This document shows positions 1-9,515 of a stretch of 61,257 bases of DNA, in pieces (the first letter of the stretch is position 1; every line of letters starts with the position of its first letter). Below the pieces are notes generated by a model. That model was not told the DNA's origin. It worked only from the letters and a program-made list of their open reading frames with translations, and did not search any database. Made by a program: the position numbers and the translations under genes. Source of the stretch: an uncultured Ruminiclostridium sp. (lineage in GTDB: Bacteria; Bacillota; Clostridia; Oscillospirales; Ruminococcaceae); the NCBI GenBank assembly GCA_949878745.1, contig CATLBH010000011.1, positions 1 to 61,257 on the forward strand, given 5' to 3'.

Positions 1-244
1 GGCGCGCATACCGTCTCCGCCCACGGGAGTATGGCAATTAAGAGGAAATCCCAAATCGTGCTTGCTTCGCAAGACCTGCTCTTGACTGGTTGGATTTGCT
101 TTTACACAAAATTTTATGGAGTGCCTGATCTGAAATTTTTACACGGCTCAAATCCAAAACCGAGGTTGACTTTTTTACAAGTAACTCCACATATATCAAA
201 ACGGAAATTCCGTTTCAACCAATATAAATTTTAAATTCACTGTC

Positions 245-291
245 GTGACGCAACCTGAAGCCAGCGCGTCTGCCTATTCCGCCATATCCGC
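245..291 (-). pseudogene. Truncated tRNA-Leu 5' part
   Basis: Read on the minus strand from 291, the sequence opens GCGGATATGGCGG, then AATAGGCAGACGCG, then CTGGCTTCAGGT. This is the acceptor 5' strand, D-arm and anticodon region (CAG) typical of bacterial tRNA-Leu. A variable-arm-like GTCACGACAGTG follows, but no T-arm, no matching TATCCGC acceptor strand and no CCA are present. The anticodon stem is also imperfect. It looks like the left half of a tRNA gene cut by an old insertion or deletion. Confidence 0.5.
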
Positions 292-324
292 ATGTTATTT
301 AAACCCGTTTTCATTTCCTTAAAA

Positions 325-546
325 TTACAACATTTTCAATTTGTCAATACATGAACACAAAAATTCCGAGGCAACCGATACCCAACCTATTAAGCATGAC
401 GAAAGCTCCAATGTTTTTTTAAACGCTCGCCCGAATGTATCTATGTCCGGTATTCCGTCGGGAAGTTCAAGAAATTTCGCTGAACATTCTTTGAGGCTTT
501 TGCCAAACTCCCCCATATCGACAAAATCTTCTTCTCCGCATAGTTA
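325..546 (-). pseudogene. ISAs1-family transposase N-terminal remnant
   Basis: The minus-strand frame reads CGEEDFVDMGEFGKS, then KFLELPDGIPDIDTFGR, then CLIGWV. This matches the start of ISAs1-type transposases (DDE_Tnp_1-associated N-terminal region, with its LPNGIPSHDTF-like motif). There is no start codon: the frame runs into a palindromic repeat at 544, so the 5' end was removed or interrupted there. It stops at 325 before any DDE catalytic domain. It is a decayed insertion-sequence fragment, not an active gene. Confidence 0.6.
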
Positions 547-712
547 GGGAACCACTGATTAAATCGGATGTGCGCATCTTGCTTGCATATTTTTCGTCAG
601 ATTGTACAACTTCTCCTTGACGGACGCTAGCCCGCCTGCGTCGAATTTGTACAATCTGACGAAAAATCTGCCGCGCAATATGCACACACCGATTTAATCA
701 GCGGTTCCTTAG
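544..712. repeat. Family A palindromic repeat, copy 1 (MITE-like)
   Basis: This is a 169-bp imperfect palindrome. Its 24-bp terminal inverted repeats have the form CTAAGGAACC(A/G)CTGATTAAATCGG, and it has a central GGGCGCTAGCCCG-like hairpin. Near-identical copies lie at 35686-35854 and 38945-39113. It carries no transposase, so it resembles a non-autonomous element. The left end abuts the ISAs1 remnant. Confidence 0.8.
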
Positions 713-896
713 ATACACATTCATATGATTACTACATCTTCAAACTTGTATCGGATATTTCCGTATCCTGTTCTTCTTGGTTCTTGAATATTCTTTATTT
801 CCATGTTCCTTATTTTACCGCTTTTTTCTAAAAAGCAAATGCTGCTGCCTTTTGATTGCTTGCGTATCCTATGCATAAAAAAGGCTTATGTCGCGC

Positions 897-925
897 TTGA
901 CATCAACCGTTTAATATGGTACAAT
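897..925 (+). promoter_or_regulatory. Sigma-A promoter for the DUF4097 gene
   Basis: TTGACA (897-902), a 17-bp spacer, then TACAAT (920-925): a near-consensus vegetative promoter. It leaves a leader of about 110 nt before the start codon at 1042. Apart from this site I see nothing recognisable between 713 and 1041. Confidence 0.65.
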
Positions 926-1041
926 AAAAAGACAACTGTTCGGCGAGGGGCAGCTCCCCGAGCTTGCAGAAAAAACCCGAGGCGTAAGCTTTATCGGGAT
1001 CTTCGGATAAAATTTCCCCGCATATGGGAAGGACTGATATA

Positions 1042-2199
1042 ATGGGGGAGGAGCTAAATGAAAACCTGCGGGAGGACGGCCTGAAAACGGATAAACGGAC
1101 TCTTTTGGTGAGAATATTTTTTCTTCCCGCTTTTGCGGGGCTTCTGTGCTTGTTCCTGCTGAATTTTCTGGTGATTATCTCGGCGCTAATGTCGGTGTCC
1201 GTGGGGATACTTTGCGCTCCCATAGGCGCTCTGTATCTTTTGGGGGCAATAAGGGTGGTTTCGGATCTGTCGCCCTCCGCGCTGACGGCGGCGGGACTGT
1301 TCTGTCTGTGCTTCGGGTGCTTTCTGTGCTTTTTTACCGCCCGTTTTTCCCCCTTCTGTCTCAGACTTGCACAGCGCTATTTTACGGCGCTAAAGGGTGA
1401 AAAATGGCGCAGAATATACGGCAGGGGCAAAAAAAACGGCTTTCTGCTCCTTTTTTTCCTGTTGTCCCTGTTCTCTTTGGCGGCTGCGGCGGAAACCCAG
1501 TATCTTTCAAGGGAAACGGGTTTTGAAGGCACGGTGGTAGGGGAAAGGCTTGTTTTTGAAAACGCCAAATACATTAATATAAGCACGTCGGGACTGGATT
1601 ACGAGCTGCGTTTTCACAAGGGAGACGGGATATTGGTGGAATACGTAAACGATACGCCGATGATAGTGGAACAAAGCGACGTTAATTACCTTAAGCTGGT
1701 ACAAGACGATTCATTTACCATCTCGTTGTTCGCGAGGGATCAGTTCGGTTATAAAATGACGGTATGGCTGCCCGAAAATGATTACCGCGAATTCTATCTG
1801 GACAGCGGAAGCGGGGATATTTATCTTTCCGAAACCCTTTCGGATTACACCGAAATACGCACCAGAAGCGGGAACATTACCGTAAACGGCGCCGTGGGAA
1901 AGCTTTCCGCCTACGCGGCCGAAGGGAATATTTCCTGTACCTACAACGCCTTTGTAAATGCGGGAAGCTTTGAGACCAAAAGCGGCGATATCGACATAAG
2001 GCTTCCCGATTTTTCGGGTATAATATTGGAATTCCGAACGGAAGACGGCTATCTGGACAGCAAGCTGCTGGGGCTTAAAGAAAGATTTTACTCCAGTCTT
2101 GACGCGGAAAAACCCGCGCCGCTGTCAAAACACCTTTATATTACCACCGAAAGCGGAGGGGTCAGCGTTGAGGCGGTAAAATCCGTCGGCGAGGGTTAG
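1042..2199 (+). CDS. Membrane-anchored DUF4097 (putative adhesin) protein
   Basis: The product has 385 residues. Two hydrophobic segments (about 20-60 and 75-105) are followed by a third TM near 130-150, then an extracytoplasmic domain of about 230 residues. That domain repeats short strand motifs such as SGSGDIYL, SGNITV and SGDIDI, the mark of the DUF4097 beta-helix-like family. Such proteins often work beside DUF1700 or PadR regulators in envelope stress; no such partner is visible here. I chose ATG 1042 because GGGAAGGA lies at 1026-1033; an in-frame ATG at 1024 has no ribosome binding site. Role: probably envelope-associated, exact function unknown. Confidence 0.75.
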   Translation: MGEELNENLREDGLKTDKRTLLVRIFFLPAFAGLLCLFLLNFLVIISALMSVSVGILCAPIGALYLLGAIRVVSDLSPSALTAAGLFCLCFGCFLCFFTARFSPFCLRLAQRYFTALKGEKWRRIYGRGKKNGFLLLFFLLSLFSLAAAAETQYLSRETGFEGTVVGERLVFENAKYINISTSGLDYELRFHKGDGILVEYVNDTPMIVEQSDVNYLKLVQDDSFTISLFARDQFGYKMTVWLPENDYREFYLDSGSGDIYLSETLSDYTEIRTRSGNITVNGAVGKLSAYAAEGNISCTYNAFVNAGSFETKSGDIDIRLPDFSGIILEFRTEDGYLDSKLLGLKERFYSSLDAEKPAPLSKHLYITTESGGVSVEAVKSVGEG

Positions 2200-2352
2200 A
2201 AGTTCGAATATGACTTTTTAATATAAAAAAATTTTTCGCAAAAGCCAACATTTTCCTCCCCCAAATCGTTTAATAAAACAGAGAGATTTTTCCTCAAAAA
2301 ATGATATACTATATAAAGGAACCAAACAACACGGAAGGAAGCGAAAAACCGA

Positions 2353-3306
2353 ATGATGTCAATAATAATCCCGGCCTATAACGAAGCGGAAAACATAGAA
2401 AACACCGCTTCCGTTATCGGCGGGATAATGGAAAAAAACAACATACCTCATGAGCTGCTTTTTGTCGACGACGGCTCGAAGGATAAAACATGGGAGCTTA
2501 TAGAAAGTCTTTCCGAGTCAAACCCCTCGGTCAGAGGCTTAAAATTTTCACGGAATTTCGGAAAAGAGGGGGCAATATTCGCCGGATTAAAGCGTTGTCG
2601 GGGGGACTGCGCCGTGGTAATAGACTGCGACCTTCAGCACCCGCCTGAGCTTATGGTGAAAATGTACGAGTTGTGGAAAGAAGGCTATAAGGTTGTTGAG
2701 GCGGTAAAGGCTTCCAGAGGGAAGGAAAGCTTTTTGTACAAGCTTTTCGCCAAATGCTTCTACGGTCTTATGGAAGGCTCCTCCAACATAAAAATAAAGG
2801 GCGGAAGTGACTATAAGCTTATGGACAGACAGGTAATAGACGCCCTTAACGACCTTCCCGAAAGGATAACCTTTTACCGGGCGCTGTCAAGCTGGGTGGG
2901 CTTTAAATCGGCGCAGCTTGAGTTTGACGTAGCCCCCCGAAGCGCGGGAACGACAAAATGGAGCTTTAAAAAGCTGTTTAAATTCGCCTTGGCGAATCTG
3001 ACAAGCTTCACCTCCGCCCCTCTTCATATAGTTACGGTAACGGGGATACTTTCCTTTATCGCGGCGATCGTTCTCGGAGTTATACAAATAGTGAAAGCCG
3101 CCGAAGGGATACCCCAGAACGGAATTCTTCCCGTGCTTCTGCTGACGGGTTCGGTGCTTATGCTGGCCCTCGGCGTTATAGGCTATTATTTAAGCAAGAT
3201 TTACGAGGAAATAAAAGGGCGGCCCCGCTTTATAGTTGCCTTTGACACATTAAGGGATAAATCGGAGAAAACCGACGAATCGGACGGAAGGAAAGGAGAA
3301 CGTTAA
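2353..3306 (+). CDS. GT2 glycosyltransferase, DPM1/GtrB-like
   Basis: A family-2 glycosyltransferase of 317 residues. The N-terminal GT-A fold shows IIPAYNEAEN, the nucleotide-binding DDG (39-41) and the DCDLQHP metal site (91-97). Two C-terminal TM helices (about 222-248 and 260-285) anchor it as in polyprenyl-phosphate sugar synthases (dolichol-phosphate-mannose synthase/GtrB/YkcC type). It probably loads a sugar onto a lipid carrier at the inner face of the membrane. The SD AAGGAAG precedes ATG 2353. Its stop overlaps the next start (TAATG), so it is translationally coupled to the YfhO-type protein, its likely user. Confidence 0.88.
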   Translation: MMSIIIPAYNEAENIENTASVIGGIMEKNNIPHELLFVDDGSKDKTWELIESLSESNPSVRGLKFSRNFGKEGAIFAGLKRCRGDCAVVIDCDLQHPPELMVKMYELWKEGYKVVEAVKASRGKESFLYKLFAKCFYGLMEGSSNIKIKGGSDYKLMDRQVIDALNDLPERITFYRALSSWVGFKSAQLEFDVAPRSAGTTKWSFKKLFKFALANLTSFTSAPLHIVTVTGILSFIAAIVLGVIQIVKAAEGIPQNGILPVLLLTGSVLMLALGVIGYYLSKIYEEIKGRPRFIVAFDTLRDKSEKTDESDGRKGER

Positions 3307-6263
3307 TGACCTCGGAAACAGCACAGACCGCAAGGAAGTCGCCCCTTGAAGCGATAAAAGAACATTTTGGCTATGCGGTAAACGGTATAAGATATTTTTT
3401 TATGAACGAAAACCAAATGTGGCTTTCGTTTTTGCTGCCCGCTCTGATTCTTTTGGCGAGCTATTTTATTTTTGGGGTATGGCCTTTCGGTAAGGAAAGC
3501 GTATTGTCCCTTGACCTTAACGGGCAGTATGTTTATTACTACGACCATATGTACGACGTGCTCTACGGCGGAGAAAGTATTTTTTACTCCTGGAGCCGCA
3601 ACCTTTCGGGAGAATGGATGGGCATTATCGGCTATTATCTGGGAAGCCCCTTCAACTTTATAGTGTGGCTGTTTCCGAGAAACGCGATACTGGAGGGCTT
3701 GCTCACCATGATGTGCGTAAAGGTGGGGGCCATCGGTCTCGCCATGTCGGTGTACCTTTCCAGAGCCAAGAAATTCCAAAAGCTCACCGTAATCATTTTC
3801 AGTATCGTATACGCCCTTTGCTCCTACACAATAGTACAGACCATGAACCCCATGTGGCTGGACGGGGTTTTGGCTTTGCCCGTAATTTGTCTGGGAATTG
3901 AGAAATTTGTGGATACCGGACGTTTCAGGCTGTTGGTGGCGGCGTGGGTTTACGCCTTTGTTACCTGCTTTTATATCGGTTTCATGTTAGCCATATTTTC
4001 GGTCATCTACTACCTTCTTTATATGGCGATAACCAAAAGCGGCTCCGCGAGAGATCATTTCTTTATGAAATCGGTTCAGATTCTCGGACTGGGCGTTACG
4101 GCGGTTATGATATCCGCCTTTATGATAATACCCGTCTACGAGTCTTTGTCCTACGGAAAGTTTGAGTTTTCCGTACCCGATTACAGCATAAAGGAGAATT
4201 TTCCGCTTATCGAGCTGTTGGACAAGATACTGCCAAACAGCTATGACACGGTTAGAATGACGGGGCTGCCCTTCCTTTACTGCGGTATGATAACGGTGCT
4301 TCTGCTTCCCGCCTATTTTTTCTGCAAGCAGATACGAAGGAGCGAAAGGATAGCCTACGCGGCGGTGCTGATGCTGCTTATTTTCTGTATGTATATCCGC
4401 CCCATAGATATGATGTGGCACGGTGGGCAGCTTCCCAACTGGCTCCCCTACCGCTACTCCTTTATTCTTTCTTTTTTGATGGTAGTCTGCGCGGCCAGCG
4501 TGTTTGAAAAGCTTAAGGAAACCGATAACAAGGTATTGGGCTTAACCTGCTTCGGCTGGCTGGCGATAATGGTGTATCAGGAAAACATGGACAACTTCGT
4601 CTCCGACCTGAACAACGGCCGCGACACCTTGGATAACTTTTCCACCATTCTCCCCGCCATGATAATACTCTTTACCGTCACCGTCCTTTTGGTGCAGCTT
4701 AAGGACAGCTTTAACTTTGAACTGAGAAGAAACCGCACGCGTATATTCTCAATAGTGCTGATAGCGGTAGTGGCGGGGGAAGCCCTTTACAACACCGTGG
4801 GTCAAATCGCCACTCAGGACACCGATATAACCTATTCCAATCACGACACCTATGTGGATTATATCCCCAAATTAAGGGAAAAGGTGAACGAAATAAGGGC
4901 GGAGGACGACGGCTTTTACCGTATCGAAAAGCTGTTTTTCCGTACGGTTAACGACCCCTCGGCTGTGAATATGTACGGACTTTCCCACAGCTCTTCAACT
5001 CTCAACGCGAAGCCCATAGAGCTTCTTAAGCGCTTGGGATTCAGCGCCAGAAGCCATTACACCAGATACAGCGGCGCAACACTTATCACCTCAAGCCTTT
5101 TCGGCGTAAAATACGAGCTTACCACCGACAATAACGACGTGGCGGAGGTAAGGCGAGGGGAAGAGATACACGTAAGCGAAAACGAATACGCACTGCCTAT
5201 TTGTTATCTGAGCGAATCCGCTGTAACGGAGCTTTCCCTTACACAGTACGATCCCTTCACCGCCCAGACGGAAATGCTGAACGCCGCCATAGGAAAGGAT
5301 TACCAATACTACACCAGAATACACGACGTTGACCTTGAAACGGAAAACGTAAAACAGGGCAGCACCACCGACCAGCACCACAGCTTCAAAGTCGTGACAC
5401 AGGGCAATACCGCCAGCCTTACCTACACATTCCGAATGCCCGAGTCCGGAAAACTGTATATGTACCTTCCTTCAACCTACGAGAGAAGGGTTGACCTGAC
5501 GGTAAACGGTTCTTCAAAGGGAAGATATTTTGAAGGCGACGACAACAATATGAAGCTTTTGGGAGAATTTCCCGAGGAAGCCGAGGTAATTGTCGTTCTG
5601 ACCCTCACCAAAAGCGATCTTTATTTCCGCGAGGCGGAATTCGCGGTGGTCAACGAGGACGCGGTGAAATACGCCCTTAACGAGCTTAAGGAAATGAATA
5701 AGGAAACTTTATGCACCAAGCCCGCTTCAACCACCGTGAAAACGGAGGTGAACTGCGGCGGAGACCAGGTTCTGCTCACCACCATCCCCGTGGAAAAGGG
5801 GTGGAAAATATACGTGGACGGAAAGGAAACGGAATATCTTGAGGCTATGGAGTCGCTGATCGCCGTACCTCTCACCGCGGGAAAACACGTTGTGGAGATG
5901 AAGTTTACCACGGCGGGATATCCGGCGGCCGTAATTATTACGGCGGCGGGGATTATAATTTTTGCGGGATTGATTATTTATTGGCTTAAGAGAAACGGAG
6001 AGGACAGGGAGGAACGAAAAGAGCATTTAAGGTTTATTTATTCGGGGGAAGCGGAGGCGGAGCTTAAGGAAAGAAACGCGGGAGATATTGATGAGAGGAA
6101 CAGGATTAGGGAAGAAGCGGAGAAGAAGGGAATTGAAGAAGAGGAGGAAGAGGACGGGGAGAATGATGATGTGAATGAGGAGGATTTTGATGAAAACGGC
6201 GACGAGAATGATAAAGTGAATAACGAAACGGAGGAAGAAGAATCGGAGGGAGAAGAAAAGTAA
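3306..6263 (+). CDS. YfhO-family polytopic membrane protein
   Basis: The product has 985 residues, with about a dozen TM helices in the first half, starting at FFMNENQMWLSFLLPALILL. The YfhO-type motif SLDLNGQYVYYYDH follows the first helix, then come a large extracytoplasmic region (about 500-870), a last TM near 880-900 and a cytoplasmic tail. YfhO proteins add sugars to teichoic acids or other envelope polymers from lipid-linked donors, which fits the coupled GT2 gene upstream. The last ~45 residues are almost only Glu, Asp and Asn, an unusual acidic tail encoded by purine-rich DNA. The start overlaps the GT2 stop by one base. Confidence 0.85.
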   Translation: MTSETAQTARKSPLEAIKEHFGYAVNGIRYFFMNENQMWLSFLLPALILLASYFIFGVWPFGKESVLSLDLNGQYVYYYDHMYDVLYGGESIFYSWSRNLSGEWMGIIGYYLGSPFNFIVWLFPRNAILEGLLTMMCVKVGAIGLAMSVYLSRAKKFQKLTVIIFSIVYALCSYTIVQTMNPMWLDGVLALPVICLGIEKFVDTGRFRLLVAAWVYAFVTCFYIGFMLAIFSVIYYLLYMAITKSGSARDHFFMKSVQILGLGVTAVMISAFMIIPVYESLSYGKFEFSVPDYSIKENFPLIELLDKILPNSYDTVRMTGLPFLYCGMITVLLLPAYFFCKQIRRSERIAYAAVLMLLIFCMYIRPIDMMWHGGQLPNWLPYRYSFILSFLMVVCAASVFEKLKETDNKVLGLTCFGWLAIMVYQENMDNFVSDLNNGRDTLDNFSTILPAMIILFTVTVLLVQLKDSFNFELRRNRTRIFSIVLIAVVAGEALYNTVGQIATQDTDITYSNHDTYVDYIPKLREKVNEIRAEDDGFYRIEKLFFRTVNDPSAVNMYGLSHSSSTLNAKPIELLKRLGFSARSHYTRYSGATLITSSLFGVKYELTTDNNDVAEVRRGEEIHVSENEYALPICYLSESAVTELSLTQYDPFTAQTEMLNAAIGKDYQYYTRIHDVDLETENVKQGSTTDQHHSFKVVTQGNTASLTYTFRMPESGKLYMYLPSTYERRVDLTVNGSSKGRYFEGDDNNMKLLGEFPEEAEVIVVLTLTKSDLYFREAEFAVVNEDAVKYALNELKEMNKETLCTKPASTTVKTEVNCGGDQVLLTTIPVEKGWKIYVDGKETEYLEAMESLIAVPLTAGKHVVEMKFTTAGYPAAVIITAAGIIIFAGLIIYWLKRNGEDREERKEHLRFIYSGEAEAELKERNAGDIDERNRIREEAEKKGIEEEEEEDGENDDVNEEDFDENGDENDKVNNETEEEESEGEEK

Positions 6264-6367
6264 AAGCGGTGAAGCCGCAATGCCTTTTTCACTTACTTTT
6301 TGACTGACACGGTGCGATTGGGACGGAAGCTGCGGCGCGGCCGCGAGTGGAGCGTGAGCGAAACGAG

Positions 6368-6418
6368 CCTAAGCGAAGCGAAGCTTCTCTTAGGGCGATT
6401 TTCCGTCAGGAAAATCGC
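6368..6418. other. Two adjacent hairpins after the YfhO gene
   Basis: CCTAAG/CTTAGG encloses GAAGC/GCTTC (6368-6394). It is followed at once by a perfect 10-bp hairpin, GCGATTTTCC-GTCA-GGAAAATCGC (6395-6418). No U-run follows, so it is not a standard terminator. The surrounding 6264-6480 stretch is GC-richer than its neighbours and rich in short repeats (GCGAAGCGAAGC). The remainder up to 6800 is AT-rich with no gene that I can support. Confidence 0.5.
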
Positions 6419-6801
6419 GGCCACGCCCCTGCGGTTGGGCAGTTACGGGCGTAGGGACGGTTTTTACTTATGAGGCGCGGGATAAAAAATGTTTTATTCG
6501 CTTTTCCTATATAAAGGACGATTGTCAATCCGTGCGGTCATCCCGTCCGTTACTTCATTGAATACCACTTAAGAAATCCCGTTTCGGCAAAAAATCCTGC
6601 TCCCAAAACAAAGAGACCTGCAAATAAAAGTCAAGTAGTGTACCGCAAAATCTAAAACTTATATAAATTTGATTAATGATTTGCGATAACTTCAATACAA
6701 ACATCATTATAATTTTATAAAGAATTAGAATTTACGAAGCACTAGAAAGGAATCGTCAGTCCTATCACTGTTTTCATTATAGCTTAAGTAATAAGTGCGT
6801 G

Positions 6802-6850
6802 TAAACCCACGGCTGGCTTGTCGTGGATTTACCGACTAAATATATTTAGT
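6802..6850 (+). promoter_or_regulatory. Leader hairpin and palindrome upstream of pyk
   Basis: TAAACCCACG (6802-6811) pairs with CGTGGATTTA (6822-6831). Immediately after comes a perfect 16-bp palindrome, ACTAAATATATTTAGT (6835-6850), just 5' of the AAAGGA ribosome binding site. These may form a leader structure or an operator for pyk. I could not identify a convincing promoter. Confidence 0.4.
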
Positions 6851-6869
6851 AGAAAGGAAATATAATAAA

Positions 6870-8624
6870 ATGAGAAAAACAAAAATAGTATGCACAATGG
6901 GACCCTCCACCGCCAACGACGACGTTTTGCGTGAGCTTATGAAGGCGGGTATGAACGTGGCGCGCCAGAACTTTTCTCACGGCAATCACGAAAGCCATCT
7001 TAAAACTTTTCAACAGGTGAAGCGCATACGGGAGGAACTGGGGCTTCCGGTTGCTTCCCTTCTTGACACAAAGGGACCGGAGGTTAGGGTAAAGCTTTTC
7101 AAAGACGGAAAAGCCGAGCTGAAGGACGGAGCGATATTCACTCTTACCACGAGAGAGGTGGAAGGAGATTCCCAACAGGTTTCTATTACCTATAAGAATC
7201 TGGCGAAGGATATCGATATAGGGACTCGAATTCTGGCGGACGACGGTCTTATTGAAATGAAGGTGACGGAGATCGATACCAAGCCGGATGGGGACGACAT
7301 AAAATGCCTTGTTGTTCACGGTGGAATCATCAGCAACAACAAATCCTGCAACTTTCCCGGCGCCAAGCTGTCAATGCCCTATGTGAGCGAAAGGGACAAA
7401 AGCGATATTATTTTCGGGGCGAAAACTGGCTTCGATTTTATTGCCGCAAGCTTTGTGAGCTGTGACGCGGACATATTGGAAGTCAGGAAAATACTGGAGG
7501 AAAACGGCGGAAAGGATATCAAGATTATCGCTAAGATTGAAAATCAGGAGGGCGTGGACAATATCGACGATATTTTAAGGGTGTCCGACGGTATAATGGT
7601 GGCCAGAGGGGATATGGGAGTGGAGATTCCCTTCGAGCAGATTCCGCAGCTTCAGAAAATGCTGATAGAAAAAGGCTATAACGCGGGAAAACAAGTCATT
7701 ACGGCCACCCAGATGCTTGAAAGTATGATAAAGAACCCGAGACCCACCAGGGCGGAGACAACCGACGTGGCTAACGCCATTTACGACGGCACCAGCGCGA
7801 TAATGCTTTCCGGCGAAACCGCCGCGGGAATGTACCCCGTAGAAGCGGTAAAGACTATGGCCCTTATCGCGGAAAACACCGAAAACAACATAAATTATTC
7901 AAAGAGATTCAGGTCAAGAGAGGTGGACAGCGCGGAAAACGTCACCAACGCCATAAGCCACGCCGCGGTAACCACCGCCCTCGACCTTAACGCCAAGGCC
8001 ATTCTTACCGTTACCACAACCGGCGGGACGGCAAAGCTTTTGTCAAAGTACCGTCCCAACCGTCCCATTTTAAGCTGTACCCCGAGCGAGCGCACATGGC
8101 GGCAGCTTAGTCTCAGCTGGGGAGTGGTGCCTTTGATGAGCAGGATAATGGAAACCACGGACGATCTGTTCAATCACGCGGTGGAGTGCGCGGTCAAGTC
8201 GGGGTATCTTGAGAACGGAGATCTTGTTGTAATCACGGCGGGAGTGCCTTTGGGTATAAGCGGTACCACCAACCTTATGAAGGTGCACGTGGTTGGTGAT
8301 GTTCTGGTAATGGGTCAGGGCGTTACCGACAAGACGGCAACCGCTCCTCTTTGCGTAGCGAGAACGGGAGAGGAAGCCGTAAGGAATTTCGCTAACGGTG
8401 AGATATTGGTAATTCCCGAAACCGACAACAGCATTATGAGAATACTCCGCGCCGCAAGCGGAATTATTACGGAAAAAGGCGGAGCGGACAGCCACGCGGC
8501 GGTGGTGGGCCTTTCGCTGGATATTCCCGTTATTGTGGGAGCGGAAAACGCTACGGCTATTTTGAAAAGTGGGACTACCGTTACCATTGACGCGGGTAGG
8601 GGGATTGTTTCTTCGGGGGATTAA
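6870..8624 (+). CDS. pyk: Pyruvate kinase with C-terminal PEP-utiliser domain
   Basis: Converts PEP + ADP to pyruvate + ATP, the last step of glycolysis. The product has 584 residues. Family motifs are KIVCTMGPST, LLDTKGPEVR, the active-site region MVARGDMGVEIP and TATQMLESM. After the usual ~475-residue enzyme there is an extra domain (about 505-584) with GGADSHAAVVG, the mobile His domain shared with PEP synthase/EI, as in Bacillus-type pyruvate kinases. SD AAAGGA; monocistronic, ending at a two-way terminator shared with the opposing regulator. Confidence 0.96.
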   Translation: MRKTKIVCTMGPSTANDDVLRELMKAGMNVARQNFSHGNHESHLKTFQQVKRIREELGLPVASLLDTKGPEVRVKLFKDGKAELKDGAIFTLTTREVEGDSQQVSITYKNLAKDIDIGTRILADDGLIEMKVTEIDTKPDGDDIKCLVVHGGIISNNKSCNFPGAKLSMPYVSERDKSDIIFGAKTGFDFIAASFVSCDADILEVRKILEENGGKDIKIIAKIENQEGVDNIDDILRVSDGIMVARGDMGVEIPFEQIPQLQKMLIEKGYNAGKQVITATQMLESMIKNPRPTRAETTDVANAIYDGTSAIMLSGETAAGMYPVEAVKTMALIAENTENNINYSKRFRSREVDSAENVTNAISHAAVTTALDLNAKAILTVTTTGGTAKLLSKYRPNRPILSCTPSERTWRQLSLSWGVVPLMSRIMETTDDLFNHAVECAVKSGYLENGDLVVITAGVPLGISGTTNLMKVHVVGDVLVMGQGVTDKTATAPLCVARTGEEAVRNFANGEILVIPETDNSIMRILRAASGIITEKGGADSHAAVVGLSLDIPVIVGAENATAILKSGTTVTIDAGRGIVSSGD

Positions 8625-8639
8625 TTTCATTATAATATA

Positions 8640-8680
8640 AAAAGCCGTGATCTCTTCGGCTGACGAGATCGCGGCTTTAT
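8640..8680. terminator. Bidirectional terminator, pyk / XRE gene
   Basis: AAAGCCGTGATCTC pairs with GAGATCGCGGCTTT (one G-U) around a TTCGGCTGAC loop. T-rich tracts lie on one side and A-rich on the other, so it can stop transcription from both convergent genes. Confidence 0.85.
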
Positions 8681-8696
8681 TATATTGTTTTCTACG

Positions 8697-9446
8697 CTAT
8701 ATCCTTTCAACAGGCATATACGCGTAACCCGTTTTATGCTCCGACGTGTCGAACACTTCCATTTCCTGAGCTCCGTTTTCGGCCATTTTAAAACCGTGAG
8801 CGGGCATAAAATAATCCCTGATATACGAGAACAGCTCCCATATTTCGCACTGTTCCCTGCTGATAAGCTGTGAGGTTGCTTTGTCCGTATAGGCCTTTAT
8901 GAACAATGAGGCGGGCATTTTGTAAACCTCAACGCCCTCTTCCTGTTTCTCTTCGGCCACTTCTCTTACAAAACCGTAGGCGCGGCGGTTAACGGTCTGC
9001 CAAAAGTTTACGCTTAAGGTTATGTCGAAAATCGGAAGGATTACATCCTTCAATTTGTCGAACGCCGCCTGTTTTTCCTCTTCGGTAACCGAATCAACAG
9101 CCGAATTGAAGCTTTTTTCGTCGGGGTAATCCTTTGCGTATAAAATTTTTCCCGCAAGAATGGCTTGCGGCTTTTCCACTATTTCAAAGTGTGCTCCGCC
9201 TACCGTAATTGTTTCTATGACTTTTTCCGGATTCAGAATTTCGGTGTCCAGAAGGCTGTCCACGGAGATGTGAAGGATTCGCGCCAGCAGCGCTAAGTTG
9301 TAAACGTCGGGAAGGCACTCGCCGTTCTCCCACTTCGATACCGCCTGTTCGGAAACGCCTATTCTGAGAGCCACCTCTTTTTGAGAATAATTGTTTTTTA
9401 CTCGGAAGGATTTTACTCTTTTCCCAAAGTCAACCTGATTAAACAT
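8697..9446 (-). CDS. XRE regulator with GyrI-like ligand domain
   Basis: A 249-residue regulator. The N-terminal HTH_3 (about 10-65) contains SQKEVALRIGVSEQAVSKWENG. The C-terminal part from about 85 (FEIVEKPQAILAGK...) resembles the GyrI-like/AraC effector-binding fold, which suggests small-molecule sensing. It stands alone on the minus strand, facing pyk, with its own promoter at 9516-9544. The ligand and targets cannot be read from the sequence. Confidence 0.82.
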   Translation of the reverse strand: MFNQVDFGKRVKSFRVKNNYSQKEVALRIGVSEQAVSKWENGECLPDVYNLALLARILHISVDSLLDTEILNPEKVIETITVGGAHFEIVEKPQAILAGKILYAKDYPDEKSFNSAVDSVTEEEKQAAFDKLKDVILPIFDITLSVNFWQTVNRRAYGFVREVAEEKQEEGVEVYKMPASLFIKAYTDKATSQLISREQCEIWELFSYIRDYFMPAHGFKMAENGAQEMEVFDTSEHKTGYAYMPVERI

Positions 9447-9515
9447 ATTTTTTCTCCTTATAAATTATAATTATTTCGTAAATTTGCCGCATGCCCGCAA
9501 ATCTTCCGTAGTTAA

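Noticed and set aside
31-234. 67-codon plus-strand frame at the window start
   Set aside because: No convincing ribosome binding site, no recognisable protein features and a degenerate surrounding region. Nothing else in 1-244 could be supported.
467-685. Arg-rich minus-strand frame inside family A (also at 38889-39086)
   Set aside because: It recurs only because the repeat recurs; no ribosome binding site, and it covers most of the palindrome.
6038-6292. Ser-rich minus-strand frame
   Set aside because: Mirror image of the acidic tail of the YfhO-type protein.
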